Shown here in pieces: positions 42,787-54,716 of a stretch of DNA of 64,000 nucleotides. The position numbers and the translations under genes are program-made. Below the pieces are notes generated by a model, which worked only from the letters and a program-made list of their open reading frames with translations, was not told the origin of the DNA and ran no database searches. Position 1 is the first letter of the stretch. Each line of letters opens with the position of its first letter. Source of the stretch: Anastatus disparis (lineage: Eukaryota > Arthropoda > Insecta > Hymenoptera > Eupelmidae); NCBI GenBank assembly GCA_017163975.1, contig JAFFSR010000347.1:4927001-4991000 (forward strand), written 5' to 3'.

Positions 42787-42976
42787 GCTAATTTTTATTG
42801 TTCGCACCTACTGCTTTTACTTTAAATATATAGAACAAACATATTAAGTTAATAATTTTTATAATGAATTTTATAAAATGTACAATTATTGTTTAAAAGA
42901 ATAAATGACATCAGACATAGTAAAATGGAAATTCCGCAAGCCCCCTGTGCGCAAGCGCGCCAACCTCCACTACTAA
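42787..42976 (+). repeat. Helitron-type 3' end, copy 2
   Basis: Again 190 bp, with GTGCGCAAGCGCGC and the end CTAA followed by T, as expected for insertion between A and T. The helicase pseudogene starts directly after it. Confidence 0.7.
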
Positions 42977-42977
42977 T

Positions 42978-44476
42978 TATTTTGTTGAAGATTTTAATAA
43001 AAATAAAGAGAATAATGCTTTATTTGAACTTAATAATATTTTTATTAATGAATATACGTCTTGTAAGGATTTTGGTTTACCTGAACCAAAAATAAATTTA
43101 ATTACTTTGAACAACAATCATCATGATGAAATTGAAAGCAAAGAAAAATTTAAATTAACGTATAATAATTTAAACGATGAACGAAAATTAATTTTTGAAA
43201 TTTTAACTTAAAAAGATAATAAAAAAATATATTTTATTGATGGTCCTGAAGATACAGGAAAAACTTTTTTATATAAGACTTTAATATTTTATTTTATATC
43301 AATTAATAAAAAAATGTTGTCAATGGCTTGGACTGGTATTGCATCTACTTTATTACCTAAAGGAATGACAAGTCATAAGACTTTTAGATAACCTTTAAAT
43401 TTAAATACAATTGAAAATGCATTTTTAGAATTACAATCAGATAAAAAAAAGTTAAGAGAAGCTGATATGATAATATGAGATGAAGCATCAATAATTCCAA
43501 AAAAAGCATTAGAAATAGTTAATAATACATTAAAAGATGTTTGTAATAGTAATTTTCTTTTTGGTGGAAAATTAATTATTTCAGGTGGTGATTTTCGACA
43601 AATTTTACCAGTTGTTAAACATGGAAATAGAAATTTAATTATAGAAAAAACAATAAAAAGTTCATATTTATGGCAATTTTTTGGTATATTAAAATTAACA
43701 AAAAATATTCGATCTAAAAATAAAAAATTCGCTTCATTTCTATTACAAATTGGTGATGGCAAAATAAACCCTTTCATAATTCCAAACAAATTACAAACTA
43801 ACGATATCGTTCTATATCGATATTTGTTCTAAAATTTATTCAAATATTAATGAAAATTGTTGCAAAGAAAAAATTATATTAGCTTCTCATAATGAAGATA
43901 TTAATAATTTAAATAAAAAAGTATTAAATTTATTAAATGGAAAAACTGAAACATATTATAGTATTGATTACGCTACACATAAAGGTGTTGATCAAACTGA
44001 TGATAACATTTATTTGAATTACCAAATAGAATTTTTAAATAAAATTAAAAAAGGTTTACCACCTCATAAATTAATTTAAAAGTTAATGCTATAGTAATGT
44101 TGTTAAGAAATTCAAGTATATCGGAAGGATTATGTAATGGTACACACGATTGAAAATTATAAATTTATATAAACATAATATTGAAGCTGAAATAATAACA
44201 GGCGATAAAAGTAGAAATAAAGATTTTATTCCAAAAATTACTTTAAATACAGAAAATAATTCTTCATTACCATTTATTTTTTACAGAAAACCATTCCCAA
44301 TTATATTAGCATTTGCAATAACTATAAATAAATCACAAGGTCAAAGTTTCGTTAATGTAGGCTTATTTATAAAAAGACCATTGTTTTACATGGTCAATTA
44401 TACGTTGCTTTGTCAAGATGTAAAACTTTTAATAATATTTATATTCAAAATAATTAAGATGATACATCAAAAATAG
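42978..44476 (+). pseudogene. Helitron Pif1-type helicase, degenerate
   Basis: Fragments in order and mostly in one frame read as a Pif1-like helicase. They are: an N-terminal stretch with NNLNDERKLIFE; Walker A in altered form GPEDTGKT (about 43240-43265); the GIAS motif (WTGIAS); Walker B DEAS (about 43480), with TGA where Trp is expected before it; GGDFRQILPVV (about 43585); LTKNIRS; and the C-terminal FAITINKSQGQSF (about 44310-44350) in an open 108-codon piece. At least four stops and frameshifts occur. The Rep/endonuclease half is absent, cut off at the Helitron end at 42976. Pif1 helicases of this kind belong to Helitrons in insects. Confidence 0.8.
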
Positions 44477-45175
44477 ATAACATTGTTTGGACGGAAATTT
44501 GTAATAAATAATTTATTTACATTTTTACCATTCTTATTAATTTATTTCATTTAATTTTAACGATTAATTGATTTTTAAATTTCATTTTGTTGTGTAAATT
44601 CGATTCACTTAAAGGGTATTTTATTTTTATTTTACTAAAATTAAAGATTTTTTTCTTTTGTAAAACTTGTTTTAAATTAAATTGAAAGCTAAAACAGTTT
44701 CTGCATAGCTGTCAGAAAGTAATTAGTCAAAAATATCGGAGTGGTAGCTGTTTCGGGAGCCGCGCCACTCACGATGCGATTTTTGTCGACAAAAGCTAAC
44801 AAATCTTTAACTGTGAAGGTAAGTGCTTGCATAGAGCAAGCGATCAGCAAAAGCCACTTCAGTGTCGGGTAGGCAGCTAAGTAAAGAGTAAATAGACTCT
44901 TTCTCTATCTCTCTCTTTCATATTAGAAAATTGCAATCAATCAAAATGTCAAATAAAGCAAAGGTGGACCCCTAAAAAGTCATTGATGTAAATTATTAAA
45001 TGTGTTATGCTTATTATATTTTATTTTTTTTTAATATAACAGAAACAGAATAAAATTAAACTTAAATAAAATTATAAATTCCCATATATAAAATATAATT
45101 AAAATGTTTTCCAAATTTTTTATAAAATTATTATTTAATGAAAATTAATGTTTAAACTTAATATTAATAGAAAAA
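44477..45175. other. AT-rich DNA with a possible splice donor
   Basis: Mostly AT-rich. At about 44778-44819 ATGCGATTTTTG... runs into CTGTGAAG|GTAAGTGC, a strong donor-like site, which could mark a first exon. The next acceptor-like AG is at 45168 before the zinc-finger ORF, but joining them would not keep the small ATG frame in phase with it. Confidence 0.35.
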
Positions 45176-45526
45176 ATGGATGTATTTCAATGCCCGTTTT
45201 GCAAAAATTCTTATTCTACATCTGAATTTTTGAAAATACATATAAATAGAATTCATATTGAAACTATAAGTTGTAGAACATGTGGCTTATTTATTAAAAT
45301 AAAAAATATTAGAAGACATGAAAGAACTCACGAACAAAAAAAGGAATTATGTATTTATTGTAAGAAAAATTTGAGTACGAAATCTAATTTAATAAGACAT
45401 ATATTAGCTAAGCATAGGAAACAAAAATTTACATGCTTTATTTGTAATAAAAAATTTTCAAGGAATGATCATTTAAAAAGGCATATAAAAAATCACGTAA
45501 ATAATATTTTACTTGAAAATTCATAA
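45176..45526 (+). CDS. Small C2H2 zinc-finger protein, four fingers
   Basis: 116 codons, ATG to TAA, no interruption. Four fingers are visible: CPFC...HINRIH, CRTC...HERTH, CIYC...HILAKH and CFIC...HIKNH, each C-x2-C-x12-H-x3/4-H with Phe or Leu core positions. The linkers are short and only loosely like the TGEKP type. It is a probable nucleic-acid-binding protein. The ORF is AT-rich like its surroundings and has no neighbours that tell its role. It could be a host single-exon gene, the last exon of a larger one (an AG acceptor lies at 45168), or a gene carried by a transposon. An intact frame in such decayed surroundings argues for recent constraint or recent arrival. Confidence 0.6.
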   Translation: MDVFQCPFCKNSYSTSEFLKIHINRIHIETISCRTCGLFIKIKNIRRHERTHEQKKELCIYCKKNLSTKSNLIRHILAKHRKQKFTCFICNKKFSRNDHLKRHIKNHVNNILLENS

Positions 45527-46675
45527 TTATAAAATTATTTTTTGTAACAATAAAATATTTATTTGCTGCAAAAAAAAATTTGGTTCATAAATTGAAAATT
45601 ATGATCAGTTTATATAATATAAAAACATTAAAAAAGGTATTATATTTTTTATAATATAAATTTATATTAAACAATTTTTTTTATTATATTTTTGAAATTT
45701 AAATTCAATATTTTCAATTTTTAAATATCATACACTATTAACTACAAATAAAAATAATTAAAAAATAATTTATTTTCATACAAAATATATGTATGAATTA
45801 TGTATATATAATTAATATTACATATAAAAATTCCAAGAAATATTTTCCAGAAATATTATTTTTTGTTTATAAAAGTAAGTGAAAAATTATATGAAATTTT
45901 ATAAACAATTATATTAAATAATTTCACAATATTTACAAAAATTAGAACAAAAAGATGAAAAAATTCTAAGTATATTAACAAAAAAAAGGATAATACATAA
46001 AAATTTTTTAAATTTCTGTTTTCAAAATTTTGAGTCATAATAAAAACAGGTACAATATTTTTAATATTCTAAATTTATGAATTTAAAAATTTTATTTCTA
46101 AATACTGTTTAATAGTAAGTATAAGTAATATTTTTTTGTATATTTTAATATATTAATCTTAATATACATATTATTTTTAATATTTTATATTTCAGCGAAC
46201 ATATTTAAAAGATGTTATTTTTTATTTTTAATATATAAATAAAAAAATTATTTTTTTTATTTATTTATTAAAAAAAACATTTTTTGAAAATGTGAGTGGA
46301 AATAGGCCTCCTGGGAAAACCACTAAAAAAACGCGCCTGCATATATACCTCGGTATTTAAAAATACTGGGTGGTATGGAAAATATAGAAATATATTTACA
46401 ATACACACTTTATAAATTTAATAATTGAGGTAAAAAAACAAAAATTTATCAATGCTATGGACATTCATAAGATATTAGTATTTATGAAAATTGGTTTTAT
46501 ATAAACAATAAAAATTTTTATTATATAACATCATATAAATAAGGAAAACAAAAATGGGTTTGTAATATATATTTAAATATATTTTTGAGTATAACTTAAT
46601 ATATTTTGATAATTATATTTTTTACAGTTGAGAAAAATAAAAAAATTAAGATAATGTAACTTAAATAACAAATAG
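45527..46675. other. AT-rich DNA, no gene seen
   Basis: About 1.1 kb of very AT-rich sequence with poly-A and poly-T runs and no coding signal. Confidence 0.6.
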
Positions 46676-46712
46676 AGGGTTGGCAAGCGGATCGAGCAGG
46701 GGGTACCCCCCC

Positions 46713-46774
<62 letters not shown>
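46676..46774. repeat. Dispersed GC-rich terminus next to (AT)n
   Basis: GGGTTGGCAAGCGGATCGAG then GGGGTACCCCCCCTAG and (AT)n (46719-46774). The complement of the same unit, also next to (AT)n, is at 63413-63515. Confidence 0.6.
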
Positions 46775-46778
<4 letters not shown>

Positions 46779-47542
46779 GGTCCCTTTCATGTCAACTTGC
46801 ACCCGTTAACCGGTATATTTTTTGGTTTATATGTATGTATATATATACATACAAATATGGGACATTTCATGTCGGCTAGCACGTACTCAAAAGTACAGGT
46901 TTTCATTATATGTGGTACATTTCATGACAACTCGCACACACCCATCCGAGTACCCTTAGGTTTATATATATGGAACATTTCATGTTGATTCGCATGCATG
47001 CACACGCACATTCATGAACATAGGATTTTTCACGTCAATTCGAACGCACACACACAGGTTTATATATATATGGGATATTTCATGTCAATTTACATGCATG
47101 CATACAAACTTTAATAAATATGGGATTTTTCAGGTCGATTGGAACGCACGCACATACAGGTATATATATGGGATATTTCATGCCAATGTGCACCCGTGCA
47201 CACACAGGTTTATATATATACATATATATGGCACAGTCTATGTCGTTGCACATGAATGCACACACACGTTAATATACATGGGATTAATGTCAATTCGAAC
47301 GCACGCACGCACACAGGCTTATACATATGGGACATTTCATATCGATTCGCATGCATGCACACACGTTAATATACATAGGATTTTTCACGTCAATTATTAC
47401 CCACGCCCATACAGGTTTATATGTATGAGACATTTCATGACAACTCTAACACACCTATCCAAGTGCCCTTAGGTTTCCATATATAGGACGTATCATGTCA
47501 ACTCGAACGCGCAAACACATCTAAACATGTACTTGAGATTTG

Positions 47543-47581
<39 letters not shown>

Positions 47582-47693
47582 GACTGTTACTGTCAAGGCG
47601 CATGCACGCACACACATTGGCTTATGAATATATGTATATACATATACATGGGATATATGATGTCAATTCGCATGCGCGCACACACACGCACAC

Positions 47694-47734
<41 letters not shown>

Positions 47735-47860
47735 ACGTTTCACGACAATTTTTCACATGTATATTAATTTATCTTTGAGACAGTTTATGTTATCTCGCAT
47801 ATATACACGCACATACGCCCAGGTTTAGATATATATCATGTCAACTTGCTCGCATATACA
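46775..47860 (+). repeat. 60-65 bp minisatellite array
   Basis: About 17 degenerate units share ATATATATGGGACATTTCATGTCAATTCG followed by a (GC)ATGCATGCACACACAGGTTT-like stretch and (AT)n. ORFs across it are CA/TA low-complexity products. Related units lie at 37550-37630. Confidence 0.85.
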
Positions 47861-48163
47861 GAGGTTTATATGTTTATATGTATATATGTATTTACTTTTT
47901 ATATTTATTTATTTATTTCCATGTACAGCTACAGTTACTTTTCACATTATGCCCTTCTTAGATTACATTAAAGTTTTACTCTCTTTAATATAGATACTTA
48001 TATAAATACAGTTGGCTTCATGCCTATTTACATTTTTACACTTATAAATATTTAATCCTATTTTTGTATTCCAAGTAACTCTACCGCATGTATACGCGTA
48101 TACATTTACAATATATTTTCCGTTTACCTATCTAGTTATGTGCCCCTCTCCTGCCCCTTACTT
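47861..48163 (-). other. Probable 3' UTR of the LINE
   Basis: AT-rich DNA downstream of the LINE ORF2 stop (48164-48166). The exact 3' end merges with satellite-like ATAT sequence and cannot be fixed. Confidence 0.4.
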
Positions 48164-51100
48164 TTATTCGCTAATTTTTCCCTCTAGATTTTTCGATCTG
48201 ATTATTGCTTCGAACAATCTTGTGTATTTACATATGCTTTCGTTCGGTTCTCCTTCAAGGATTGTTACTATTTTTTCTGATATATCTGAGCCTCTGCTAC
48301 TTTCTATAACTTCCTCTACTTTTTTAACCCATCCATTTTTTATTTCTGTTTTAGCTATCGCGCAGGTTAGTACATGTTGTAAACTTTCTATGTCCTTTTT
48401 GCACAGTCTGCATGATTTGTCTCTTTAATTTTCATTCCCATCCTTCCCTAAACACCCACACCTGATGCGTGTCCATTGCTCCTTAATGTCCCCGCTATAT
48501 TTTTTGTCTTCCCAATATTTTTCCCTATCTAGACTTTTTTTTAATAATTTGTAATATTTACAGTAGTTCGACTTTTCGATTTTTCCCCAGTCGAGTTGGA
48601 TTTCTTGACTAGCTTATATTTCTATCATTCTTTTTAAGTTTTTATATACTTTCTCGTTATTATTTCCTAATTTTATTAAGTTAATTGTTTCTCCGTCTCC
48701 TACTTCACTGAAAGCTTTTTCTATTTCCTTTCCCCAAGTGCTCGCATTTTTATTTCGTATACCCCTAATTTCTTCGACTAAGCATATTTTAGGCCATCTA
48801 TCCCTATCCATTCTTGCTACTACTTTAAGATAATTTACTGCTCTTTTTTTCGCTTCGATTTCAATGCTTCTACGCTCTGCTTCTATTCGCCATATATATT
48901 CCGGTGTATTTTTGTCTATACCTAGGGCCATTTTTACATATCTTCTGTGTGTTTTTTCAATTTCCTCTCTTTTTCCCCATCCCCATATTTTTGCCCCATA
49001 TAGGCAACCTGATCTTATTAAAGTGTCATACACGTACAATCTCCTACTTAGTGTTTCAATTTTTGCTCTTTTCGTTATTCCCCATACTGAGTTTATAGCT
49101 TTTTGTACTTTCCCCGCTATGTTTCTGAGGTGCGCTGTGAATTTGTTTTTACTAGAAAAAGTGAATCCTAAGTATTTAAATTTATTTACTATTTCTATTT
49201 TTTCTCCTTTATAATCCCACCCTTCATCTTTTTTTAATTTTCCGCCATTTCTAAAAATCATGATTTTTGTCTTTTTTGTGTTGACTAATATTTCATTTCT
49301 ATCGCAATACTTCCCCACTTCTCTCAGAATCGCTTGTAGCCCCTCCTTGTCGTCCGAGATCATCGCAACATCATCCGCGAACTTTAAGCAGAAGATTTTT
49401 TTCCCTCCTATCACTGTACCCCCTTCGTTTCTTTTTTCCCAAATTACATCTATGTCATCTAGACCCAAGCAGAACAAGCTAGGGCTTAGAGGACATCCTT
49501 GCCTTACCCCTTTATTTGTTTTAAAACTTTTTGATATCCCCTCCCCTGTAATGATTTCATTGATTGTTTCTGTATATATCCTTTTAATCATTTTCAACAT
49601 TTTCCCGTTTACTCCTAGCTTCTCTATTTTTTTGAATAAGATTGTTCTGTTAACTACATCGAAGGCTGTTTTGAAATCCACAAATCCTACAAAAAGTTTT
49701 CCCCCTTTTTCTTTTAGTTTGTTGCCTATTAGGCTATTTAAGACGAAGATTTGGTCTCGTGTGCCCCTTTTACTTCTGAAACCAGCCTGGCTTTCATTAA
49801 AAATTTTTTTGTCTTCTACCCAGCATCTTAACCTACTCGCTAATATATTTGCTAATAGTTTGTACCCTACGTCTAGTAGTGCTATTCCTCTGTAGTTACC
49901 TGTGCAGTTCTCGTCCCCCCCCCCTTTATGTATTGGAAATATTCTCGCGATTTCCCAGCCCTTAATAATTTCACTATTTTGCCATAGCCCATTTAGTATG
50001 CTCGTTAGTTCTAATTTCCATATCATAGGGAGTTCTTTTAAAAATTCAACCGTAACCCCATCTTCTCCTGGGGCTTTATTGCACTTCATTTTATTTAACG
50101 CAATTTGGACCTCTCTTAGATCTATGTCTACATTCCAAATCTCCTCTCCCTCATTTTAGGTTGTTAAATTAGTCCCTAGTTCTTCCGTCATTTTCTCATT
50201 GTTGTTGGTTTTATTTTCTGTTCCTAGCAATTTTTTAAAATGATTTACCCAACTTTCTTTCTTTATATTTTCGCCTTTTCTTACTTTTTTAATTTTAAAT
50301 TTATTAATCGCGCCACAGAAGTCTTTCATATTTTTGCTCATTTCAATTCTTTTTTTTCCGCTGCTAAATCTGTTTTTATTTTTTCCCGTATGGTTTTTAA
50401 TTTAGTCCTTTCTTTTTTTTAAATATTTTTATCTTCGTCTTTCTTTGATTTTAACCATTTTTTTAAACTATTCATTACAACCTTTTTTTGTTCTTTGGCT
50501 TCTCTCTCGTATTCAGGAATATAATTTTTGTTTGTATTATTATCTTTTTTTGTCATTTTTAAGTCTTTGGCTGTATGTTCAATTAAGTTTATTAATTTCG
50601 TCCATCTCACCTGTTCATTTCCCTCCCCTTGTTCTAAATCTTTGCCCGCTTCTTCCATTCTTTTTATGTACTCTATCTTTTTTCTATCATCCCATTTTAT
50701 CATTATCGGTCCCTGTTCCCTTTTTCTATTTGAATATACTTTTCCTATTTGTTTGATTTTGTTAGTTCCTAGCTTAAATTTTACTGGTAAGTGATCGGAT
50801 TCAGTTCGCGGTATTATTTTAATTTCTTCTATTGCGCTTTTGCTTCCGTTATCTACTTCTATTACTTGATCTAGCACCGAATTACAGCCCTCTCCCACGC
50901 ATGTCAAGCTCCCTTCCCAGTCTCCCTTGGTGCAACCATTTTTTATTACGCAGCCCAGGTTTTCGCAAAATTCTATTAATTTCTTTCCCTCTGCGTTAAG
51001 TATTTTGTCTTCCGAATTTCTATCTACTGATGTTTCTTCGTCTGCTAGTATTTGTTCTGTGCCGATTCTTGCGTTTAAGTCCCCCGCGATGATTAATTTT

Positions 51101-51585
51101 TCTCCCGTATTAATACTTGATTCTACTAAATCTTTTAATTTGCATGTTATATTATTTACGCCTACATTATTATACACTGTAACTACGCTGCATTTTTCTT
51201 CTGTTTCTACTTTCAACCCTTTAATTATAAGACCGTATTCTCATTCTATAATGTGACAATCTTTTCCTATATCTGCTTTGAGACCTACAAGAATACCCCC
51301 CTTAGCCCTGCCTTTTTTGTTTTCCCTTGTTGCCGGTTTACTTTTCCAAATATAATCTTTATCTAATTTTTTCAGAGTTTCATTTTCCTTATGCGATTCT
51401 AACCAAGTTTCCTGTATCATTATTAAATCGTAATTACTTAAGAAATCCCATGCTTCCCTGACTTTACGTATCCCCGCAATGTTCCATGTAACAACTTTTA
51501 TACATATATTACAGTCTTTTACATTTTCTATAATCTTACTGCTATTCTTCTTGCCGTCATCTTCTTCTATCGTGTTTGCTGACTG
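48164..51585 (-). pseudogene. LINE ORF2: endonuclease-reverse transcriptase
   Basis: Directly after the ORF1 stop, in the same frame, the endonuclease starts with VVTWNIAGIRK, then IQETW, GDLNARIG and SDHLPV (to about 50760). Reverse transcriptase follows: NKAPGEDG, AGFRSKRGTRDQ, VGFVDFKTAFD, GVRQGCPLSP and the catalytic FADD near 49385. The C-terminal knuckle is CRLCKKDIESLQHVLTC (about 48360-48415). Stops are TGA 51241, TAA 50419, TAA 50156, TAA 48614 and TAA 48425, with a frameshift between 50345 and 50420. The frame has no in-frame ATG ahead of the endonuclease core, so its translation must depend on ORF1. The enzyme would nick DNA and prime reverse transcription at the target. As it stands the gene is dead. 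Confidence 0.9.
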
Positions 51586-51594
51586 CTATCTACT
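51586..51594 (-). promoter_or_regulatory. UAG stop in candidate readthrough context
   Basis: On the minus strand the ORF1 stop and next two codons (plus 51580-51588) read TAG CAG TCA. This fits the known leaky-stop consensus UAG-CAR-YYA. ORF2 continues in the same frame and lacks a usable ATG. Readthrough is therefore a possible route to ORF2. A chance nonsense mutation is the alternative. Coordinates given cover the stop and the adjoining last ORF1 codons. Confidence 0.45.
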
Positions 51595-51909
51595 GTCTTC
51601 GTCTGATATGTGTTGATCGTCGTGCGCTGTCTTTGTTTCTATCTCTCGTTTTTGCTTCTTTTGACTCTCAACGAGTCTGCCCAGTTTTTCGTCCCACTCA
51701 TACCAGTCTCCTTGAACCTTGATTTTCATGTGACCCATTTGTGTCTCTAGTCCGTTTTCCCTCTCTTCTGTAGCAATTTTATTTAACCATTCCTGTATTT
51801 CTATTTCTCTATGCGTGTAGTCACCGTCAATCCAGATGCCTGTGCCCCTTAAATTAGCCTTATTTTTCATGATTTCAATTTTATTTTTAAGCGATTCCAG
51901 CTTTAGTAC

Positions 51910-53251
51910 TGTAACGTTTTTATTTCCCGCGGGTGGGAAATATTACGTCTTTACCTCCTGTTGCCAGACGCTTCAGTGAGTGACCAGGGTTCGAGGCAGG
52001 AGGTCGGTTAGGACGGACGGTGGAAAGATAAGGATAGTAAACGGGTTGACACGTTTGTTTATACTAGGGAGTACCAGGGCTTTATTGTACTCTGAAACTC
52101 ATATACTACAACGACGTATAACAATAATAATGAAAAGTAATAAACTAACCTAAATTATATAAACCAAAAATAACTAACCTAATATGTGTACGCAAGATAC
52201 AGAGAAATAAAGATTGAATTTAATATAAGCCTCTTGACGGCTTTTATGCGCCTCTTGTTGGCGATAAAAATAAATGAAATCAAAAGTAATAGAAATAAAC
52301 TTTATCTTTAATAATTAGTCGAATTAGACTAACGACGGTTAACGGCCTGGATGATAATAAACGAACAAAGCTATAATAATTATAATATTAATAAACTATT
52401 CTATATAACGATGGGTGGACTACACCCTTAATGCGGTGACACGGAATATGGCTGAAGGCCTGTGATTCTCTAATACGCGACAACCACACGTGGTTAGAGG
52501 AATCTTAGCTTGCCTCTTTCCGGCGGCGGCAATAGGTGGGAAGCACCCTTAATACTAACTTAATACTACGGTTATAGTAGGTGGAAAAACACCTTAAAGT
52601 TACTATGAACTAATCTTAGACAAAATGTCTTATATACGGATCGGCGCGGCGGCTCGGCGGTATATAACGGTTCGGTGGAAATCACCCTTAATATCAAATA
52701 TTAGTTAATAATGAATTAATAAGAATTACTATTTACAAACGGCCGGTACGGCGGCTCGGTAGTACAAACTAATATGATCTTATATTAAGTTAAACTAATC
52801 TAATATATACAGGACGGGCGGTACGGCGGTACAGCGGTACGGCGGTGCGGAAGTGCATCGGCGGTTCTCTCGGCCGCATTCTATCTAAGCCAGCGAGCAC
52901 ACTCGGCAAAGATTAATTGCGTCTCGACTTGCGTCTAATGGTTTGATACATTAGAGCGAGCGAGAGAGAGTGGCTTTTCTTATAAGGCCTAGGAGCCTCA
53001 TATAAGAAAGCCAGTACTGTATACTGCTTTCTCTCTCTAGGCCAGCGAGCGCACTCGGCTAAGAGAGAGGGAGAGCACAGTACCCAATGCCTCGACTCTT
53101 CGTTGAGGCTTAGCTCTTATATCTACCCGAGCTCGCTGTTCCTCTTGCGGAAGCAGCAAAAACTGACGGCACCTGGCGGTTGAGCCTGTTACTATCGTGC
53201 CTCGCGGGAGATTTGAATATCCTGTCTGCACGATTATGAATAATCGTTGCA
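51910..53251 (-). mobile_element. Solo LTR copy 2 (1342 bp), inserted in LINE ORF1
   Basis: In the sense direction it runs from TGCAACGATTAT to ACGTTACA. The 4-bp GTAC flanks both sides (51906-51909 and 53252-53255). It shares its TATA region, AGTG-GCTCGCTGG units, AAGGGTG hairpins, AATAAA (52081-52086 complement) and end sequence with copy 1. The start has a 7-bp palindrome, CGATTAT / ATAATCG. Confidence 0.9.
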
Positions 53252-54395
53252 GTACCAATCCTCCTCCTATAGGTCTACTGTTTTCTATATATATTGGAAG
53301 GCCTAATTCTTTCCATACAATCTGTTTTATTTCTTCTTGTATACCCTTACCAACTGTCCTCACGCCTCTTATAAATATATTTCTTTTTCTTTCTAGCCTT
53401 TCTTTCATTTCGTATTCGTATTCGGTTTTCGCTAGTGCTTCTGGTATTTCCTTTAAGTAGTTTCGCACCAGCCGGTCGCTGCCTTTCGCGGCGCCATCTA
53501 TTCCATTGCTATCCTTGTCTTGCTTGTCTTTTTCGCTTATGATCACGCTGTTAATTTGAAGTCCATCCTCATCGTTGTTTTCTGTTTCGTTTTCGTTTAT
53601 GCTACTCATTGAAGTGTTTCCCTCTTTCTCTGTATTATTTGTAGTGTTTGTAAATTCTTTATTGTCTGTTGTATTCGTTTTTTGTGCTTCTGTTATTTCT
53701 CCCGGTTCGTTCTTATTCGATGTTTTTTTCCATTCCCGCCACTCGGTTTTTAATATTATTATTTCGTCTCTTATGTTAATTATAATTTCCCTCATTTTGT
53801 TCTTTTCTAATTCGTTTTCTGTCTCTTTTCTTTTAAAACTTTCAACCGTTTCTTTTGAGATATTTAGTTCTTTTTTCACTTCCATTATTTCTGAGTCCCA
53901 CTTATTATTTTTTTCTTTATTTTCCTGTGTGTTCCACGTGTGATCGCATGTTTGTGTCTCTTTTTCTATGTGAGTATAATGTTCTTGTTGGGTATAGGTT
54001 GAATCAGATCGTAGTTCATATAGGGTTGTTGTTTGTTGAGTATTCTTTCCTTTTCCCTCATTTTTACTATTTTTAACGTCAGTGGGTAGCTCTGTTCTAC
54101 TCCCTTCTTGTTTGTCTCTCTCGGATGACATGGCCATTTCCTGTTTTATCTGTTGCAGCGAATGCATGAGTTTGTCTCTCTGTACAAAGGGAGCTTCGGA
54201 ACTCGCGTTTACTACTAAGAATTTTTTCAATGTATTTCTACCGTCCACTTGATTAGTTTTATTTTTAACTGGTCTCCCTCTCGGTCTTTTTATTCTTATA
54301 GTCTTTTCCGAGTCCACTTCACTATCACTTACACATTTTCTATCCTCCTTTTCTTTCTCTTTTTCTTTTCCCGGCATTATTGCGTTCTCTTCCAT

Positions 54396-54674
54396 AACCT
54401 CCGATTTTGTTAAATAGTTTTCCTTTTTTTCCTACTGTACTTTAGATCAATCCGCGAAACCAATTATTCACTTTTGATTATTTTATGAATCTTTAACTGT
54501 TTTTAATAATTTCTCCGGTTTAAACCCTTTACGTACATTTTTTATTTCGATTTATTGCAGAGCTACTTTTCCACGATGCGCACCCCGCCGCCATCCAACC
54601 AAAAGTCATCTTCTATAATAGTATTAGAATAATAACAATGATAAATAGGTATTATTGATTATCTTTCATATTTC

Positions 54675-54713
<39 letters not shown>
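54396..54713 (-). other. LINE 5' UTR and (AT)n
   Basis: It contains CCGCCGCCATCC near 54590 (plus), possibly the 5' terminus, then AT-rich DNA and (AT)n at 54681-54713. Confidence 0.5.

Positions 54714-54716
<3 letters not shown>

Larger units (their letters stand above)
51586..54395 (-). pseudogene. LINE ORF1, interrupted by a solo LTR
   Basis: ATG at 54395. The N-terminus has an AT-hook-like KRPRGRPVKN, a Lys/Glu-rich coiled-coil middle and an Asn/Thr/Glu-rich stretch. An RRM-like region follows, from RNIFIRGVRT and GGGLVL on one side of the LTR insertion to KLESLKNKIEI and GTGIWIDGDYT on the other. Removing 51910-53251 plus one copy of the GTAC duplication rejoins the frame exactly, with no change of codon phase. 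The frame ends in TAG at 51586-51588. ORF1 proteins of this type bind the LINE RNA. The only lesion is the LTR. Confidence 0.85.
48164..54610 (-). mobile_element. APE-type non-LTR retrotransposon (LINE)
   Basis: ORF1 and ORF2 read on the minus strand. ORF2 has an AP-endonuclease, a reverse transcriptase with FADD and a C-terminal Cys/His knuckle, but no RNase H. ORF1 begins at 54395. The GC-rich stretch near 54570-54610 may be the 5' end. A solo LTR (51910-53251) is inserted in ORF1. R1/Jockey-type affinity is likely, but the clade is not resolved. Confidence 0.9.

Noticed and set aside
43373..43789. 138-codon minus-strand ORF over the helicase remnant
   Set aside because: Mirror of the plus-strand Pif1 helicase motifs (GGDFRQILPVV and others). 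The plus strand carries the meaning.
46596..47767. ORFs rich in Tyr-Ile and His-Thr across the minisatellite
   Set aside because: Translation of AT and CA repeats. They follow the satellite period and have no start context.
49260..49895. Long plus-strand ORFs over LINE ORF2
   Set aside because: Shadow frames opposite clear reverse transcriptase motifs, with Phe/Ser/Leu-rich composition.
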